Shown: piece by piece, positions 8,332-17,432 of the stretch
Numbering within the stretch: position 1 is the stretch's first letter
How the letters are laid out: each line of letters opens with the position of its first letter
From: Nocardioides sp. YR527
Lineage (GTDB): Bacteria > Actinomycetota > Actinomycetes > Propionibacteriales > Nocardioidaceae
DNA: 64,000 bases
Reading direction: 5' to 3'
NCBI RefSeq assembly: GCF_900101045.1
Contig: NZ_FNFN01000003.1
Span: forward strand, 682,001 to 746,000
The notes under the pieces: generated by a model
Seen by the model: only the letters and a program-made list of their open reading frames with translations
What the model was told of the DNA's origin: nothing
Databases searched by the model: none
Position numbers and translations under genes: made by a program

Positions 8332-9008
8332 CGATCGCCCACGAGGGGTGTGGCGGCCGAGGCCGCCGCGGCGATACGTGAGTCGGGGATCCCGCACGCG
8401 CGTAGGCAGGTCGAGGCGATGAGGCCGGCGGTCGCGTCGTCGATCGGCACGCCGCTGCTGCGAAGCCTCGTGGTGACCTCGACCAGATGCATGAGCATCT
8501 CGCCGAGGTGGCCCTGCTCGGCCGCCGCGGCGACGCCGGGCGTCGCCGCCCGGGTGGCCATCCGCCCGTAGGCCTCGGCGAGCTCGGCGCGAACGCTGCG
8601 AAAGGCATCGAAGGCGTCGCTGCTGGTCACGTCGGGGTGAGTGGCCAGCATGCCGATGTTGTCCGGCGCCTCGGCGAGCGTGTGGATGTCGACGAGGGCC
8701 AGCAGGTAGAGCGCGGCCTCGGGACTCGTGGACGCGGTCAGCTGCTCGATCTGGTCGATCCGATCGACGGTGGGTCGGACGGATCGCTCCAGGAGTTCGG
8801 CGAGGATCTCGTCCTTGCTGGTGAAGTGGTAGTAGAGCGACGCCTGCCTGATCCCGACCCTGTCGGCGATCTCCCGCGTCGAGGTGGCCGCGAAACCCTT
8901 GGTCACGAACAACTGCGCCGCGGCATGAAGCACCTGCTCGCGCGGTGGGGCAGCCGTGCTCGAGGGGACGAGGCGAGGTCGTCCGGGGTGGGTTCGTCGG
9001 ATGCTCAT
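8307..9008 (-). CDS. TetR/AcrR-family transcriptional regulator
   Basis: A 233-residue protein with a TetR N-terminal DNA-binding domain: QLFVTKGFAATSTREIADRVG then RQASLYYHFTSKDEILAELL. The C-terminal ligand domain is helical and ends in a low-complexity Ala-rich tail. The start MSIRRTHPGRP is placed at the ATG ending at 9008, after a GGAAGG/AGGG purine stretch. The frame stays open far upstream, but that sequence is antisense to the next gene. The target is not evident; a small inverted repeat upstream may be autoregulatory. Confidence 0.85.
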   Translation of the reverse strand: MSIRRTHPGRPRLVPSSTAAPPREQVLHAAAQLFVTKGFAATSTREIADRVGIRQASLYYHFTSKDEILAELLERSVRPTVDRIDQIEQLTASTSPEAALYLLALVDIHTLAEAPDNIGMLATHPDVTSSDAFDAFRSVRAELAEAYGRMATRAATPGVAAAAEQGHLGEMLMHLVEVTTRLRSSGVPIDDATAGLIASTCLRACGIPDSRIAAAASAATPLVGDRHSRTASP

Positions 9009-9051
9009 CGAAGCCCTGCCTTCCTGTCTGCGTCGACCCCGAATCCAGTAG

Positions 9052-9070
9052 AGCATAATATGTTGATGCT
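9052..9070. promoter_or_regulatory. Possible TetR operator, short inverted repeat
   Basis: AGCAT (9052-9056) and ATGCT (9066-9070) flank an AT-rich nine-base centre in the region shared by the divergent TetR and XRE genes. The arms are only five bases, so this is tentative. Confidence 0.3.
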
Positions 9071-9152
9071 GCCAATCATGATGTGCATCTGGACGTCGGG
9101 TATGCCCATCCGGCACGATGGTGGTTCCGATCCGTAGAAGGAGGCTGTCGCC

Positions 9153-10019
9153 GTGCCCCGCCCCAACCGTCGAGCCCGTGAAGCACTGACCGAGGCGCTC
9201 CGGGAAGCCCGTCGCGCCGCCGGCCTGACCGGGGCCGGTCTGGCGAATGCGCTGGGCTCGGGCTGGTCCCAGCCCAAGGTGTCCAAGATCGAGTCGGGTC
9301 GGCAGTCGGTCTCCGAGGCCGAGGTCCGTGCCTGGGCGGCCGCGGTGGGTGCCGACCGGGAGATGCTGCTCGCGCTGCGCGCCCGCGCCGACCAGGAGCA
9401 TGCCGCGTTCCGTGACGCTCATCCGGCCGGCGGCGATGCGGAGCAGCACCAGGATGCGTACGCAGCGACCGAGGTGGCCGCCAAGGTCCTGACCAGCTAC
9501 CAGCCGCACAGTGTCCCCGAGCTGTTGCAGACCCCCGGCTACGCGCGTGCCCTGCTGGCGTTGGCAGGTGGTTCGCGTGACCGAGACGGCGTTGCCGAAG
9601 AGGTCTCGCACGTGATCGCGGCGCGGCTGCGTCGCTCGGCGATCCTTTACGAGCCCGGCCGGACGATCACCATCCTGGTCGGCGAGGCCGCCCTGCACCA
9701 CCTGGTGGGATCGCCCGAGATCATGCGTGCCCAGATCGATCACATCGCGAATCTGGCGACCACCACCCAGGCGAGGATCGGGATCGTCCCCTTCGAGAGC
9801 TTCCCCGTTCTGGTCCAGCACGGCTGGGACCAGCGCGACCGGATCGTCACTGTCGAGACGAGCGCCGGCGACCTCGAGATCGCGGACCCGGTCGAGGTCG
9901 CCCGCTACGAGCGCTGGACGCAGCTCCTGCTCGAGCATGCGCTCACGGGCGAGGCGGCCGCCGAGCGATGTGCCCGGATCATCGGCGAGCGCGGAAAGGT
10001 CGTCGACGCGGCCGGGTGA
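9153..10019 (+). CDS. XRE-family regulator with DUF5753-like C-terminal domain
   Basis: A 288-residue protein with an N-terminal helix-turn-helix (LTEALREARRAAGLTG through QPKVSKIESGRQSVSEAEV) and a long C-terminal domain. ATEVAAKVLTSYQPHSVPELLQTPGYARALL, here split only for description, is the entry of the DUF5753/Scr1-like domain common in actinomycetes. The GTG start has AAGGAGG eight bases upstream. In Streptomyces such regulators often sit with a small DUF397 partner; none is seen here. The regulon is unknown. Confidence 0.82.
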   Translation: MPRPNRRAREALTEALREARRAAGLTGAGLANALGSGWSQPKVSKIESGRQSVSEAEVRAWAAAVGADREMLLALRARADQEHAAFRDAHPAGGDAEQHQDAYAATEVAAKVLTSYQPHSVPELLQTPGYARALLALAGGSRDRDGVAEEVSHVIAARLRRSAILYEPGRTITILVGEAALHHLVGSPEIMRAQIDHIANLATTTQARIGIVPFESFPVLVQHGWDQRDRIVTVETSAGDLEIADPVEVARYERWTQLLLEHALTGEAAAERCARIIGERGKVVDAAG

Positions 10020-10060
10020 CCTCGAATAGGAGACGGCTGCTGCTCCGGTAGACTCCCGGC

Positions 10061-10136
10061 GGGCCGTTAGCTCAGTTGGTAGAGCAGTGGACTTTTAATC
10101 CATGGGTCGTCGGTTCGAGACCGACACGGCCTACCA
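10061..10136 (+). tRNA. tRNA-Lys (anticodon TTT)
   Basis: A full 76-nt cloverleaf with encoded CCA. The acceptor pairs GGGCCGT with ACGGCCT, the D arm is GCTC/GAGC, the anticodon stem is GTGGA/TCCAT around loop CTTTTAA (anticodon at 10094-10096), and the T arm is GTCGG-TTCGAGA-CCGAC. A terminator hairpin follows directly. Confidence 0.97.
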
Positions 10137-10139
10137 AAA

Positions 10140-10173
10140 GAAGACCCTCGCCCGGCCTCGGGCGGGGGTCTTC
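10140..10173 (+). terminator. Terminator of the tRNA gene
   Basis: A 15-bp stem with one G-T wobble (10140-10154 against 10159-10173) and a GCCT loop begins four bases after the tRNA CCA end. Confidence 0.85.
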
Positions 10174-10503
10174 TGCTCTCCGGAAGTGCTCCGAAACCCG
10201 GGGGCGTACGTCCCGCTGAGCGGCCGTTTCGCGGCTCTGTTGGGCAACCTTCACCGGTTCGCGCGTAAAACGATCGGTCAAGGGGGGTTCGCTCAGGCGC
10301 GTGAGTTGCTAGTGTCACTCCCGCAACAGGTGCAAGTTCCAGAAGGTCTGACGCCTGCGGAGTTTGTGATCCAACGGCGTTTCTGCTCTGTGCCCGCCCG
10401 GACCCCGGTCCGGGAACACAGGTCGGAGCGACGTGTCACCCGCCCCTGATGCGGGGCTGCCGAACCTGGTGGCCTCTCGCCCCGACTAAGGAGTAACGAG
10501 CAG
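10174..10503 (+). other. Gene-free stretch: promoter and probable long 5' UTR of the cold-shock gene
   Basis: No supported coding region is seen. A GC-rich hairpin (CCCGGACC / GGTCCGGG near 10400-10415) and a TAAGGAG ribosome site at 10487-10493 are present. Cold-shock mRNAs commonly carry long structured leaders; the transcription start here was not determined. Confidence 0.45.
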
Positions 10504-10707
10504 ATGGCTCAGGGCACCGTTAAGTGGTTCAACGCCGAGAAGGGTTTCGGCTTCATTGCGCAGGAGGACGGCGGCGACGACGTCTTCGTTCACTACTCTG
10601 CGATCCAGACCAACGGCTACAAGTCGCTGGACGAGAACCAGAAGGTCGAGTTCGACGTCACCCAGGGTCCGAAGGGCCCGCAGGCGGAGAACGTTCGCCC
10701 TCTCTGA
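10504..10707 (+). CDS. Cold-shock protein (CspA family)
   Basis: A 67-residue single cold-shock domain. It starts [18 protein letters not shown], containing RNP1 (KGFGFI), then DVFVHYSAI (RNP2), and ends ENVRPL. It binds single-stranded RNA and DNA and acts as an RNA chaperone. It has a good Shine-Dalgarno and is followed by a terminator, so it is a single-gene unit. Confidence 0.96.
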   Translation: MAQGTVKWFNAEKGFGFIAQEDGGDDVFVHYSAIQTNGYKSLDENQKVEFDVTQGPKGPQAENVRPL

Positions 10708-10772
10708 AACAAGGCTCAATGAGTAGCTAAGGCGATCTCGGGTTCGGCACCTGCCGACAATGATCATCTGCA

Positions 10773-10804
10773 ACGAGGCCCCAGCCGTTCGGCTGGGGCC
10801 TCGT
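10773..10804 (+). terminator. Hairpin terminator after the cold-shock gene
   Basis: ACGAGGCCCCAGCCG (10773-10787) pairs perfectly with its complement at 10790-10804 around a two-base loop, which could also be read as a tetraloop. Confidence 0.85.
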
Positions 10805-10952
10805 GGTCTGATTGGAGCCCTCTCAGGCTTCTGTGTCACGCTTGATGTGACAACTTTTGATGGTTCTTGGTGGATCAGCGCGCAGATACCCCGAGACTGG
10901 GCGATGATGTGAAGACGAGTCTTTTCGAGCGTGACCTGAGGAGGTGGCGGGC

Positions 10953-11099
10953 GTGGCTGATCAGTTCGATGTGACGCTGGAAGATCCCGAGCTGCTCCTC
11001 GAGGTCGAGCTCACGACCAACCTCATCGTCGCCGCCAGCGAGTCCGAGGATCACCTCTCCCAGGACGAGATCGACCGCATCCTCGGGATCATCCCCTAA
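10953..11099 (+). CDS. Small acidic protein of unknown function (48 aa)
   Basis: A GTG start at 10953 has GAGGAGG (10938-10944) eight bases upstream. The product begins MADQFDVTLEDPELLLEVE and continues LTTNLIVAASESE, ending DEIDRILGIIP. It is strongly acidic, predicted helical and has no membrane segment or metal motif. The clean codon pattern, ideal ribosome site and stop five bases before the convergent next gene support a real gene. I do not recognise a function; the LTTNLIVAAS core gives an impression of a conserved actinobacterial small protein, but this is from memory only. Confidence 0.7.
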   Translation: MADQFDVTLEDPELLLEVELTTNLIVAASESEDHLSQDEIDRILGIIP

Positions 11100-11104
11100 A
11101 GACG

Positions 11105-12238
11105 TCAGCAGGTCGCGAAGAGCAGCGGCCCGTTCGCGAGGTCGGAGAGCACGGGCGCGCCGTCCTTCGGCCGCAGCTGCATGGTGACGACCTCGTCCTC
11201 GGCCGCGACCTTCCCGAGCTCGAACCGCTCGTCGAAGGTGCCGCCCTGGCCGGGTGCCGGACCGACGGCGAGCTTGGCCCGGGTGTCGGCGTTCGTACGC
11301 GCCTGGTCGTCGTTCTCGAACGACATGGCGACGCGTACGTCCCCGTTCGGCTCGGCCGCCATGGCGAAGCCTGCGATCGGGTTGATGTCGCCGGCGGCGT
11401 CGACGAGACCGTCGGCCTGGTCCTGGTCGGCGGCCGAGGCGCCGCCCAGCCCGATCTCGGTGCAGGTGAAGTCGCCGTCGTAGACGAAGGCCGAGAGGGG
11501 GTCGTCGAGCCGGTCGGCGGCGTCGGTCATGGGCTCGTGCAGGTCGCCGTCGCCGAGGCTCTCGACCTGGTCGCTCAGGTAGCGCCGGCCGTCCGAGGCC
11601 AGGATGAGGTCGTGCTCGGGCAGAAAGGCGATGTAGGTGAGCTTCGGGCTGATCGTCGAGTCGATCCCGGAGTCGGTGAAGTTGGAGAAGGGGACCAGGG
11701 TGCCGTCCCAGACGCCGCCGTCCGCGGGGTCGTCCCCGGGGGCGGTGAACCCCATCGAGGTGAGCTGCTCGACGAGGTGGTCGGCGTCCATGTCCTCGAG
11801 GTGTCCGATCATGAGCGCTCCCTCGGTCGACTGGGTGTAGAGCTCCCAGTCGAGGGTCGCCGGTGACCAGCCGAAGTGCTGCTGCAGCAGGCCGGAGGCG
11901 TCAGGAAGCACCGAGGTCGAGGTGAGGTCCTTCGTATAGGCGGCGTCGATCATCTCGTGGACCTCCTCCGGGGTGGAGTCGGCATCGAGGTCGGCGCCGA
12001 CGCTCTCGCGGATGCCCGTCCAGTCGGTGAAGGAGACCCGCGTCGCCTCGGCGGGGGCCAGCCGCAGCGCCTCGTCGAGGTCGCCTCCACGGGTCGCCCA
12101 TGCGCGAGCGAGGAAGATGACGAGCGCAACGATGACGACGCCCACCGCGATGGTCAACAAGGGGTGGGCGCGTACGACTCGGGATGACCGGTCGGCCCAC
12201 ATCCTGGGGCGGCCGAGAAGCTGGGGGGTGCTGAGCAT
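11105..12238 (-). CDS. Membrane-anchored extracytoplasmic protein of unknown function
   Basis: A 377-residue protein with one N-terminal transmembrane segment (about residues 26-46, LLTIAVGVVIVALVIFLA) after a basic stretch, and a large extracytoplasmic domain rich in Asp, Glu and Thr. It ends with a Cys near the C-terminus. No known domain was recognised. ATG 12238 was chosen over the upstream in-frame GTG at 12277 because it leaves a promoter gap before divergent mutT1. Confidence 0.65.
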   Translation of the reverse strand: MLSTPQLLGRPRMWADRSSRVVRAHPLLTIAVGVVIVALVIFLARAWATRGGDLDEALRLAPAEATRVSFTDWTGIRESVGADLDADSTPEEVHEMIDAAYTKDLTSTSVLPDASGLLQQHFGWSPATLDWELYTQSTEGALMIGHLEDMDADHLVEQLTSMGFTAPGDDPADGGVWDGTLVPFSNFTDSGIDSTISPKLTYIAFLPEHDLILASDGRRYLSDQVESLGDGDLHEPMTDAADRLDDPLSAFVYDGDFTCTEIGLGGASAADQDQADGLVDAAGDINPIAGFAMAAEPNGDVRVAMSFENDDQARTNADTRAKLAVGPAPGQGGTFDERFELGKVAAEDEVVTMQLRPKDGAPVLSDLANGPLLFATC

Positions 12239-12288
12239 TGCGACGAACCTTAGACGAATCAGCCACCTTCTCGACATACCCTGTGCGC

Positions 12289-13155
12289 ATGCCCGAGATA
12301 CCGGCCGCCGGCGTAGTGGTTCTCCGCGAGCACGACAACCTCTCGGAGGTGGCGCTGGTCCACAGACCCAAGTACGACGACTGGTCCTTTCCCAAGGGGA
12401 AGGTCGACCCCGGCGAGACGGTGCCGGTGGCTGCGATCCGCGAGGTGCGCGAGGAGACGGGCCTACGGGTCGCGCTCGGCCGCCCGCTCCGGCCGCAGCG
12501 CTATCCCGTCGAGGCGGGGCAGAAGGTGGTCCACTACTGGGTCGGCCGCACCGCCGCCGGCGCCGATGACGATGTAGACGGCTACCTGGTCAACGACGAG
12601 ATCGACGACGTCGAGTGGCTTTCGGTCGAGAAGGCTCGCACCCGGCTCACCTACCCGCACGATCGGGCGACGCTGCAGCAGGCCGAGGACGTACGCGATC
12701 CCACCACGCCCCTCGTGATCCTCCGTCACGCCTCGTCCGTCGGCCGTTCGGCCTGGTCGGGTGCAGACGAGGAGCGGCCGCTCGACGACACCGGACGGGC
12801 CCAGTCGGTCACGCTTGCCGGCCTGCTGATGGCCTACGACATCCACCGGGTGATCACCTCGCCGAGCGTCCGCTGCGCGCAGTCCGTCGCGCCGTACGCA
12901 GGGCTGGTGGGCACCGCTCCCGCGATGGTGAGACTGCTGAGCGAGGAGGGTGCGGACGAAGGTAGCGTGTCGGCCCTGGCCGCGGAGACCCTGCGTGACC
13001 TGGAAGTTCCGACCGTGATCTGCACGCACCGACCGGTGCTGCCGTGGGTCTTCGACGGGCTGGGCATGCGTGACCCGAAGCTGGCGAAGGGCGAGCTGAT
13101 GGTGCTGCACGTGCGCGCAGGAGAAGTGCGCGCTGTCGAGGCATTTCAGGTCTAA
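12289..13155 (+). CDS. mutT1: MutT1-type Nudix hydrolase with histidine-phosphatase domain
   Basis: A 288-residue two-domain protein. The N-terminal Nudix domain has the box GKVDPGETVPVAAIREVREE followed by TG, with ligands for Mg2+. The C-terminal histidine-phosphatase domain starts VILRHASSVGR with the catalytic RH and later has CTHRPVLPW. Mycobacterial MutT1 has the same architecture and removes oxidised guanine nucleotides and dinucleoside polyphosphates. The start ATG at 12289 (GTG 12283 possible) gives the expected length. In mycobacteria mutT1 lies beside ppk1; here it heads the phosphate region that contains ppk. Confidence 0.9.
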   Translation: MPEIPAAGVVVLREHDNLSEVALVHRPKYDDWSFPKGKVDPGETVPVAAIREVREETGLRVALGRPLRPQRYPVEAGQKVVHYWVGRTAAGADDDVDGYLVNDEIDDVEWLSVEKARTRLTYPHDRATLQQAEDVRDPTTPLVILRHASSVGRSAWSGADEERPLDDTGRAQSVTLAGLLMAYDIHRVITSPSVRCAQSVAPYAGLVGTAPAMVRLLSEEGADEGSVSALAAETLRDLEVPTVICTHRPVLPWVFDGLGMRDPKLAKGELMVLHVRAGEVRAVEAFQV

Positions 13156-13241
13156 CTCGGGTCTAACAGAGGCTCGAGGCCTGCCTGTTCATCTCCTGTG
13201 CCCGTAACTGACACAGATTTGCCACCGACTTTGTGTTCCTC

Positions 13242-13285
13242 GTTCAGGCTGCGTTCACCTTCACCGAGTTTCCCGTCCACCTCGG
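13242..13285 (+). promoter_or_regulatory. PHO box upstream of pstS
   Basis: Four contiguous 11-base units: GTTCAGGCTGC, GTTCACCTTCA, CCGAGTTTCCC and GTCCACCTCGG. Units 1, 2 and 4 match the GTTCACC-type direct-repeat unit known for actinobacterial PhoP. The array ends 57 bases before the pstS start, so phosphate-starvation induction is likely. Confidence 0.75.
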
Positions 13286-13342
13286 CTCCCTACGGTCATC
13301 GCGACAACTCCGAATCGACTGCATCATCACCAGGAGAATTGC

Positions 13343-14440
13343 GTGAACACCACCTCGCTGCGCCGGGCACTCGTCCCGGGCATCACGGCTGCGGCCCTCG
13401 CTCTCGCGATCAGCGCCTGCGGCGCTGCCAACGAGCCGACGGGTGACAGCGAAGGCGAAGGCACCCTCTCGGGCACCATCAAGGGTGGCGGCGCCTCCTC
13501 GCAGGAGAAGGGCCAGGCGGCGTGGGTCGCCGGCATCCAGGACGCGAACCCCGACCTCAGCGTCGTCTACGAGCCCGTGGGCTCCGGCTCGGGTCGTGAG
13601 GGCTTCATCACCGGCGGCTACCTCTTCGCCGGCACCGACTCGGCTCTCAACGACGACGAGGGCGAGCTGAGCAAGGCCAAGGAGCAGTGCGGCGCCGACC
13701 CGATCCAGGTCCCGGGCTACGTCTCGCCGATCGCCGTCGTCTTCAACGTCGAGGGCGTCGACGAGCTCAACCTCGACCCCAAGACGCTCGCCGACATCTT
13801 CGCGGGCAAGATCACCAAGTGGAACGACCCGGCGATCGCCGCGACCAACCCGGACGCCACGCTTCCGAACAGCGCGATCACCCCGGTCCACCGCTCGGAC
13901 GACTCCGGCACCCAGGAGAACTTCACCGAGTACCTCGCGGCCGCCGGTGGCTGGGCCGAGGAGCCCTCCGGTGAGTGGCCCGCCTCCATCAAGGGCGGCG
14001 AGGGCGGCGACGGCACCTCCGGTGTCGTGACCGCCATGCAGGGCGCCGGCTACATCGGCTTCATGGACGAGTCCGCGGCGCGCGAGAACGACCTCGCCAC
14101 CGTCAAGGTCAAGGTCGGCGAGGAGTTCGTCGCGCCGAGCGCCGAGGCCGCCTCGAAGATCCTGGCCGCCTCGAAGCCGGTCGGCACCAGCGACAGCGAC
14201 CTGGCCGTCGAGGTCGCTCGCACCACCACCGAGGCCGGCGTCTACCCGGTCGTGCTGGTCTCCTACCTGCTGGCCTGCCCGACCTACGAGAACGCCGAGG
14301 ACGCGGCCAACGTGAAGGGCTACCTGGAGTACATCCTCTCCGAGGAGGGCCAGGAGGTCGCCGCCGAGGAAGCCGGCTCCGCACCGCTCGACCGTGAGAT
14401 CGCCGACAAGGCGCTCGACCTGGTCGGCGGCATCAAGTAA
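13343..14440 (+). CDS. pstS: Phosphate-binding lipoprotein PstS
   Basis: A 365-residue lipoprotein with signal peptide and lipobox AISAC. The mature protein has the PstS phosphate-binding pattern: GGGASSQEKGQAAW, GSGSGREGF, FAGTDSALNDDE and the loop HRSDDSGTQENFTEYL. It captures orthophosphate outside the membrane for PstC/PstA. A GTG start is preceded by CAGGAG. It heads the pstSCAB operon behind the PHO box. Confidence 0.96.
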   Translation: MNTTSLRRALVPGITAAALALAISACGAANEPTGDSEGEGTLSGTIKGGGASSQEKGQAAWVAGIQDANPDLSVVYEPVGSGSGREGFITGGYLFAGTDSALNDDEGELSKAKEQCGADPIQVPGYVSPIAVVFNVEGVDELNLDPKTLADIFAGKITKWNDPAIAATNPDATLPNSAITPVHRSDDSGTQENFTEYLAAAGGWAEEPSGEWPASIKGGEGGDGTSGVVTAMQGAGYIGFMDESAARENDLATVKVKVGEEFVAPSAEAASKILAASKPVGTSDSDLAVEVARTTTEAGVYPVVLVSYLLACPTYENAEDAANVKGYLEYILSEEGQEVAAEEAGSAPLDREIADKALDLVGGIK

Positions 14441-14538
14441 GTGCCGGTAAGTCTGATCTGATCGCCGTTCGGGCGGTGGCCGCGGCCGCCGCCCGTACGG
14501 CTGTCTTGAGAACCTAGAAGAAAGTCGAGGAATGCCTT

Positions 14539-15498
14539 GTGACTGTCGCCGCTGACCCCGGCGCCGACCCTGGCGTTGACCCGAAGTCGGAGCTCATCTC
14601 CGGCCGTGGCTCGGTGGGTGATGTCGTCTTCCGAGGCCTCGCCGTCATTGCAGCCACTCTCATCATGGTGGCGCTGGCAGCCGTCTTCATCTTCCTGGGC
14701 ATCGAGGGCATCCCGGGCTTCAGCGTGGACGAGCAGCACTACGCCGGCCAGGGCTCGTTCCTGGGCCTGGTGGTGCCGCTGCTGTTCGCGACGATGTACG
14801 CGGCTGTGCTGGCCCTGATCGTCGCGGTCCCCTTCAGCGTGGCGATCGCGCTCTTCATCAGCCACTACGCCCCGCGCCGGATCGCCACCCCCGTTGCGTA
14901 CGTCATCGATCTGCTCGCCGCGGTCCCGTCGGTCGTCTTCGGCCTGTGGGGTGCGGTGGTGCTCGGTCCGTACCTGGTGCCGACCCATGCGTGGCTCTCC
15001 GAGAACATGGCCTGGCTGCCGTTCTTCGACGGCCAGCCCTCCGGCAACGGCCGTACGCTGTTCACCGCAGCGATCGTGCTGGCCGTGATGATCCTGCCGA
15101 TCATCACCTCGATCTGCCGCGAGGTCTTCGCGCAGACGCCGCGACTGCACGAGGAGGCGGCGCTGGCGCTCGGCGCGACGCGCTGGGAGATGGTCCGCTA
15201 CGCGGTCTTCCCCTACGCCCGCTCCGGCATGGTCTCCGCGGTCATGCTCGGCCTCGGCCGAGCTCTCGGCGAGACCATGGCGATCGCGATGATCGTCTCT
15301 CCGAAGGTCCTCATCTCGCTGTTCATCATCGGCACCAACAACCCGCAGACCATCGCGGCGCACATCGCCCAGGGCTACAAGGAGAGCACGCCCGACCGGC
15401 TCTCCGTGCTGATCGCGACCGGCCTCGTGCTGTTCGCCTTCACCTTCCTGGTCAACGCGCTCGCCCGCTGGATCGTCGCCCGAGGGAGGGCCAAGTGA
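14539..15498 (+). CDS. pstC: Phosphate ABC transporter permease PstC
   Basis: A 319-residue membrane protein with about six transmembrane helices. The permease EAA loop reads EEAALALGATRWEMVRYAVFP and is followed by GLGRALGETMAIAMI, which is characteristic of PstC. It forms the channel with PstA. The GTG start lies about 98 bases after pstS, and the 3' end overlaps pstA by four bases. Confidence 0.95.
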   Translation: MTVAADPGADPGVDPKSELISGRGSVGDVVFRGLAVIAATLIMVALAAVFIFLGIEGIPGFSVDEQHYAGQGSFLGLVVPLLFATMYAAVLALIVAVPFSVAIALFISHYAPRRIATPVAYVIDLLAAVPSVVFGLWGAVVLGPYLVPTHAWLSENMAWLPFFDGQPSGNGRTLFTAAIVLAVMILPIITSICREVFAQTPRLHEEAALALGATRWEMVRYAVFPYARSGMVSAVMLGLGRALGETMAIAMIVSPKVLISLFIIGTNNPQTIAAHIAQGYKESTPDRLSVLIATGLVLFAFTFLVNALARWIVARGRAK

Positions 15499-16550
15499 CC
15501 AACACCGAACCTTCTCTGAACGAGCCGCAGCTGTCCCACGCCACGCTCCCGCGTGGTGCCCAGTGGCTGGTCGGCGTCGCCGCGGTCGCCCTGGGCGGCC
15601 TGGCCCTGGTGCTCGGTGTGGGCATCGTCGGGGCAGCCGTCATCGCCTTGCTCGGGTTCCTCATCGGTTACCCGCTGTGGGCGCTGCTGGTGGAGAACCG
15701 GCGCTCGGCGACCGACAAGCTCGTCACCGGTCTGGTGTGGACGGCCTTCGCGGTCGCGGTCATCCCGCTGATCTGGCTGGTCTACACGGTTGTCTCCAGG
15801 GGCGCCGCGACCCTCAGCCCGGAGTTCCTCACCTACTCGATGCGTTCGGTCACCGGCGACGAGCAGGGCGGTCTCTACCACGCACTGATCGGCACCTTGA
15901 TCGTCACCGGCATCGCCGCGGTGATCTCGATCCCGATCGGCATCATGACCGCGATCTACCTGATCGAGTACGGCAAGGGCAACCGCCTCGCCAAGACGAT
16001 CACCTTCCTGGTCGACGTGATGACCGGCATCCCCTCGATCGTCGCCGGCCTGTTCGCGTTCGCGCTCTTCACCCTCCTCGTCGGACCGGGCACGCGCTTC
16101 GGCTTCGGCGGCGGTATCGCGCTCTCGCTGCTGATGATCCCGACCGTCGTCCGATCGACCGAGGAGATGCTGAAGCTGGTCCCCGACGACCTGCGCGAGG
16201 CTGCGTACGCCCTCGGGGTGCCGAAGTGGCGCACCATCACCAAGATGGTGCTCCCGACCGCGATCGGCGGCATCGTCACCGGTGTCGTGCTCTCGATCTC
16301 GCGAGTGATCGGTGAGACCGCGCCGCTGCTGGTCGCCTCCGGGTTCAACCCGAACCTGAACACCAGCGCATTCGACGACAGCCCGATGATGACGGTGCCG
16401 GTCTTCATCTACACCCAGCTGTCCGAGGCCACGGCCAAGGGCGTCGAGTACGCCTGGGGTGGAGCACTGGTGCTCTTCATCCTCGTCATGGTCCTCAACC
16501 TCATCGCCCGTATCGTCGGCACGATCTTCGCCCCCAAGACCGGGCGCTAG
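15495..16550 (+). CDS. pstA: Phosphate ABC transporter permease PstA
   Basis: A 351-residue membrane permease. The EAA region reads REAAYALGVPKWRTITKMVLP, with IGETAPLLVASGFN after it. The N-terminal part has two extra hydrophobic segments. The GTG start overlaps the pstC stop (GTGA), which implies translational coupling and fixes the start. Confidence 0.94.
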   Translation: MTNTEPSLNEPQLSHATLPRGAQWLVGVAAVALGGLALVLGVGIVGAAVIALLGFLIGYPLWALLVENRRSATDKLVTGLVWTAFAVAVIPLIWLVYTVVSRGAATLSPEFLTYSMRSVTGDEQGGLYHALIGTLIVTGIAAVISIPIGIMTAIYLIEYGKGNRLAKTITFLVDVMTGIPSIVAGLFAFALFTLLVGPGTRFGFGGGIALSLLMIPTVVRSTEEMLKLVPDDLREAAYALGVPKWRTITKMVLPTAIGGIVTGVVLSISRVIGETAPLLVASGFNPNLNTSAFDDSPMMTVPVFIYTQLSEATAKGVEYAWGGALVLFILVMVLNLIARIVGTIFAPKTGR

Positions 16551-16559
16551 GAGAAACAC

Positions 16560-17333
16560 ATGTCCATTCAAGTCAAGGACGCCAGCATCTTCTACGGCGA
16601 CTTCAAGGCCGTCGAGGACGTCTCCATGTCCATCAAGCCGAAGTCGGTGACCGCCTTCATCGGGCCCTCCGGCTGCGGCAAGTCGACCTTCCTGCGCACG
16701 CTCAACCGGATGCACGAGGTCATCCCCGGTGCGTACGTCGAGGGGAAGATCCAGATCGCCGGCCAGGACATCTACGGGCCGAACGTCGACCCCGTGGCCG
16801 TACGCCGCAAGGTCGGCATGGTCTTCCAGCGGCCCAACCCGTTCCCGACGATGTCGATCTACGACAACGTGCTCGCCGGCAACAAGCTCAACTCCAAGCG
16901 GATCAAGAAGTCCGAGGCGGACTCGATCGTGGAGGGCGCACTGCGCGGCGCCAACCTGTGGAACGAGGTCAAGGACCGTCTCGGCAAGCCCGGCATGGGT
17001 CTCTCGGGTGGTCAGCAGCAGCGGCTCTGCATCGCCCGCGCGATCGCGGTCCAGCCGGAGGTGCTGCTGATGGACGAGCCGTGCTCGGCCCTCGACCCGA
17101 TCTCGACCGCCGCGATCGAGGACCTCATCCACGAGCTGAAGTCCGACTACACGATCGTGATCGTCACCCACAACATGCAGCAGGCGGCCCGTGTCTCCGA
17201 CGACACCGGCTTCTTCAACCTGAAGGCCGCCGGCCAGCCGGGTCACCTGGTGGAGTTCAACCCCACCAAGCAGATGTTCACCAAGCCGGACAACCCCGAC
17301 ACCGAGGCTTACATCTCGGGTCGCTTCGGGTAA
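16560..17333 (+). CDS. pstB: Phosphate ABC transporter ATPase PstB
   Basis: A 257-residue ATPase with Walker [11 protein letters not shown]-loop FQRPNPFP typical of PstB, signature LSGGQQQR, Walker B VLLMDEP and switch His in [13 protein letters not shown]. It powers the PstCA channel. It starts nine bases after pstA and is followed by a long hairpin element that probably ends the operon. Confidence 0.97.
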   Translation: MSIQVKDASIFYGDFKAVEDVSMSIKPKSVTAFIGPSGCGKSTFLRTLNRMHEVIPGAYVEGKIQIAGQDIYGPNVDPVAVRRKVGMVFQRPNPFPTMSIYDNVLAGNKLNSKRIKKSEADSIVEGALRGANLWNEVKDRLGKPGMGLSGGQQQRLCIARAIAVQPEVLLMDEPCSALDPISTAAIEDLIHELKSDYTIVIVTHNMQQAARVSDDTGFFNLKAAGQPGHLVEFNPTKQMFTKPDNPDTEAYISGRFG

Positions 17334-17349
17334 ACGCTCCTGAAATGCA

Positions 17350-17422
17350 GCCGAGTCGGCGCATCTGACCCCGTGCCTCGCGAAGCGAAGCGAGCGAGAG
17401 GGGTCGGATGCGCCGACTCGGC
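17350..17422. repeat. Long hairpin element, copy 1 (probable bidirectional terminator)
   Basis: GCCGAGTCGGCGCATC pairs with GATGCGCCGACTCGGC, and an inner GACCCC/GGGGTC extends the stem; the loop contains GCGAAGCGAAGCG. A related element lies at 39320-39388 with the same GCCGAGTCGGCGCA arms and a CGCTTCGCT loop. Here it separates convergent pstB and pitA. Confidence 0.8.
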
Positions 17423-17432
17423 GTTTGTGCTT

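Noticed and set aside
10102..10449. A 115-codon frame starting within tRNA-Lys.
   Set aside because: It begins in the tRNA anticodon arm and crosses the tRNA terminator, with no protein-like pattern.
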